Origin: Edolisoma coerulescens
Lineage: Eukaryota; Chordata; Aves; Passeriformes; Campephagidae
Reading direction: 5' to 3'
DNA: 64,000 nt
Assembly (NCBI GenBank): GCA_013397115.1
Contig: VWZW01004127.1
Coordinates: 62,001-126,000 of the forward strand
Numbering within the stretch: the first letter of the stretch is position 1; each line of letters opens with the position of its first letter. This document shows positions 62,401 to 64,000 of the stretch, one piece after another. The notes beneath the pieces were generated by a model that saw only the letters and a list, made by a program, of their open reading frames with translations, did not search any database and was not told the origin of the DNA. The translations under genes and the position numbers were made by a program.

Positions 62401-62495
62401 ACTGAATCTTAAAGAAGAATTGGATCAGATGAGAATACACCAATCTGTGAGTAAGTTTACAATACAGGAACTATGCTTGCAGCAAAAAAGGGAAG
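62401..62495 (+). CDS. CNTLN: CNTLN coding exon G (coiled coil)
   Basis: The exon is 95 nt, with a long T-rich tract and acceptor ttttgtag, and donor AAG|gtatag. The first base completes the Lys split from exon F. It then encodes LNLKEELDQMRIHQSVSK and FTIQELCLQQKRE, leaving one base (G) for the next exon. The human counterpart is MNLEEELDELKVHISIDK and AIQELNRCVAERREE. The frame joins exon F without adjustment, so the stop in exon F is not explained by a frameshift. The next human block (QLFRSGEDDEVK and onward) was not found before the window end. An LTR begins 29 bp past the exon end. Confidence 0.9.
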
Positions 62496-62524
62496 GTATA
62501 GTGTTTTGTATGTGTTTATGTAGT

Positions 62525-63791
62525 TGTAGTGGGCTGACCCTAGCTAGATGCTGGGCATGTACCAAAGCCTCTCTATCACTTTCCTCCACAGCTGGACAGG
62601 GGAGAGAAAACATAGTGAAGGGTTCACGAGTTGAGATAAGGACAGAAAGAGATCACTCACCAAGTACTGTCATGCACGAAACACTCAGCTTCAGGATATT
62701 AATTGAATTTATTGCTAAAAAATCAAAGGATAAGGAGAAGCAAAAACAAATATTAAAAATACTTTCCCCCCACCCCTCCCTCTTTCCCAGCTCTACCTCC
62801 TTCCTCCTAGCAGCACATGGGAGACAGGGAATGGGGGTTATCACGAAACACTCAGCTTCAGGATATTAATTGAATTTATTGCTAAAAAATCAAAGGATAA
62901 GGAGAAGCAAAAACAAATATTAAAAATACTTTCCCCCCACCCCTCCCTCTTTCCCAGCTCTACCTCCTTCCTCCTAGCAGCACATGGGAGACAGGGAATG
63001 GGGGTTATGGTCAGTTCATCACATGTTGTTTCTCCCACTGCTCAGGAAGGGAAGTCCTTCCCCTTCACCAGTGGGGTCCCTCCCATGGGAGACAGTTCTC
63101 CATGAACTTCTCCAGTGTGAGTCTACCCCAGGGGTAACAGTTTTCCACAAACTGCTCCAGTGTGGGTCACTCTTCCATGGGGTGTAGTCCTTCAGGACAG
63201 GCTGCTCCAGCGTGGGTCCCCCAGGAATTCCTAACAGGAAACCTGTTCTGGCATGGGCTCCTCTTCTCCATGGGTCTGCAGGTCCCTGCCAGGAGCCTGC
63301 TCCAGCACAGGCCTCCCATGGGGTCACAGCCTCCTCAGGCATCCACCTGCTCCAGTGTGGGGCTCCTTCATGGGCTGGATAGGTGGATCTCTGCATTCCC
63401 GTGATCCTCCATCCATGGGCTGCAGGGGCACAGCTGCTTCACCATGGGCTGCACCACGGGCTGAGGGGAATCTCAGCTCCAGCACCTGCTGGAGCACCTC
63501 CTGTCCCTCCTTCTGCCCTGAGCTTGGTGTCTGCAGAGTTGTTCCTCTCACATACTCTCTCTCTGCTCTTCTCTGGCCAGAATTGCATCTGCAATAACTT
63601 TTTTCCTTCTTAAATATGTTACTGTGTTACTGTCAACTCTGATTGGCCCAGCCTTGGTCAGCAGTGAGACCATCTTGTAGCTGCCGGGGATTGGCTCTGC
63701 TGGACATGGAGGAAGCTTCTGGCAGCTTCTTACAGAAGCCACTCCTGTAGGCCCTCCCACTACCAAAACCTGGCCACTCAAACCCAGTGCA
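62525..63791 (-). mobile_element. solo LTR of an avian endogenous retrovirus, minus sense
   Basis: Bounded by TG at 62525 and CA at 63791, with near-matching flanks gtagt and atagt, a probable 5-base target duplication. On the minus strand it has AATAAA (plus TTTATT at 62708-62713) followed by a U5-like end. The middle (63030-63500) is a chain of about 30-50-bp units built on gctccagtgtggg and catggg, the signature of a common bird LTR family. A 167-bp segment is tandemly doubled inside. No viral genes remain, so it is a solo LTR. It sits 29 bp after exon G of CNTLN, in antisense to the gene. Confidence 0.88.
62675..63008. repeat. 167-bp tandem duplication inside the LTR
   Basis: 62675-62841 and 62842-63008 carry the same sequence, starting cacgaaacactcagc and ending gggaatgggggttat, with no difference seen. 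Each copy contains one TTTATT (minus-strand AATAAA). Either a recent duplication in this LTR or an assembly error. Confidence 0.93.
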
Positions 63792-64000
63792 ATAGTCTGT
63801 CAGAATACTAATTATTTATATAAGGTTATTTTCTTTCCAAAAATTGCTTTTTCTTGAATGTGTGTTTTGTAACCATAAGGCCATACATATGATTTGAAAG
63901 TATGTTTGCCCATTAGTTCTCCACACATCTATTAAGTCAATGACAATTTATATAAATATAAAAACACTAATACATTTGCGACTAATGCGTATATTCTACC

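Larger units (their letters stand above)
1..64000 (+). other. CNTLN: CNTLN (centlein) gene, internal portion
   Basis: Centlein is a long coiled-coil centrosomal protein. From published work on the human protein, it links C-Nap1 (CEP250) to CEP68 at the proximal ends of centrioles and helps hold the two centrosomes together before mitosis. Six well-supported exons and one candidate occur here in the order of the human protein, each with AG/GT boundaries. The strongest matches are EPPVKHSRSLSPKSSF, ERLQMLQTNYRALKEQLKQ and VWNELAFFKRE, which are near-identical to what I recall of human centlein. The gene starts before and ends after the window. Human CNTLN lies on 9p22 between BNC2 and SH3GL2, a segment that corresponds to the avian Z chromosome, so Z linkage is expected (inference). 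The copy carries one in-frame stop at 44971-44973, and some middle exons were not found. Confidence 0.93.
62496..64000 (+). other. CNTLN: CNTLN intron downstream of exon G (5' part)
   Basis: Almost the whole of this part is the LTR at 62525-63791. The last 200 bases are AT-rich intron. No further exon was seen before the window ends. Confidence 0.75.

Noticed and set aside
62369..62869. 166-codon plus-strand open frame
   Set aside because: Only its start is real (CNTLN exon G). The rest runs through the splice donor into an LTR.
63019..63396. 125-codon minus-strand frame and overlapping frames at 63.1-63.6 kb
   Set aside because: These come from the repetitive, GC-rich LTR units and have repeat composition (Trp/Pro/Ser/Gly-rich) on both strands.

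Overview
The window is a piece of a bird genome, most likely a songbird. It is AT-rich, intron-dominated DNA. It carries CR1 retrotransposon pieces with the typical avian tail, a SINE whose head resembles tRNA-Ile and whose tail resembles CR1 (the TguSINE1 type known from passerines), and LTR sequence of avian endogenous-retrovirus type. No prokaryotic or viral gene set is present, and almost all open frames are chance frames in introns or repeats.

The one gene I can support is CNTLN (centlein), a long coiled-coil centrosome-cohesion protein, on the + strand and running through the whole window. Six exons are clear: 1117-1250, 11623-11785, 36865-36990, 41978-42099, 44856-44981 and 62401-62495. 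A short candidate exon lies at 31504-31545. The clear exons follow the order of the human protein as I recall it, and splice phases agree at the joins that can be tested. The first and last exons of the gene lie outside the window. About 120 residues that I recall from human centlein between the exons at 11.6 kb and 36.9 kb were not found.

The most important observation is an in-frame TAG inside the exon at 44856-44981 (codon 44971-44973). This copy is therefore a nonsense allele, a decaying gametolog or paralog, a base error, or is rescued by a GT 12 bases upstream that would remove the stop and keep the frame.

Layout: 0-6 kb, exon and an 819-bp exact duplication around a single N (probably an assembly artefact). 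6.5-9.4 kb, microsatellite, CR1 with a nested SINE, and an LTR. 11.6 kb, exon. 12-31 kb, a mostly unique long intron with small CR1 tails, a likely conserved regulatory block near 23-24 kb and one protein-like minus-strand frame. 31.5-32.5 kb, candidate microexon and a + sense LTR. 36.8-45 kb, three exons. 45-62 kb, long intron with possible conserved blocks and CR1 fragments near 47 and 58.5-60.5 kb. 62.4-63.8 kb, exon followed after 29 bp by an LTR with an internal 167-bp tandem duplication.

I saw no undescribed biological system. The points worth a second look are the nonsense codon and possible splice rescue, the missing middle exons, the LTR next to a splice donor, and the candidate conserved noncoding blocks. 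Family assignments rest on recall of typical sequences, since no search could be run.
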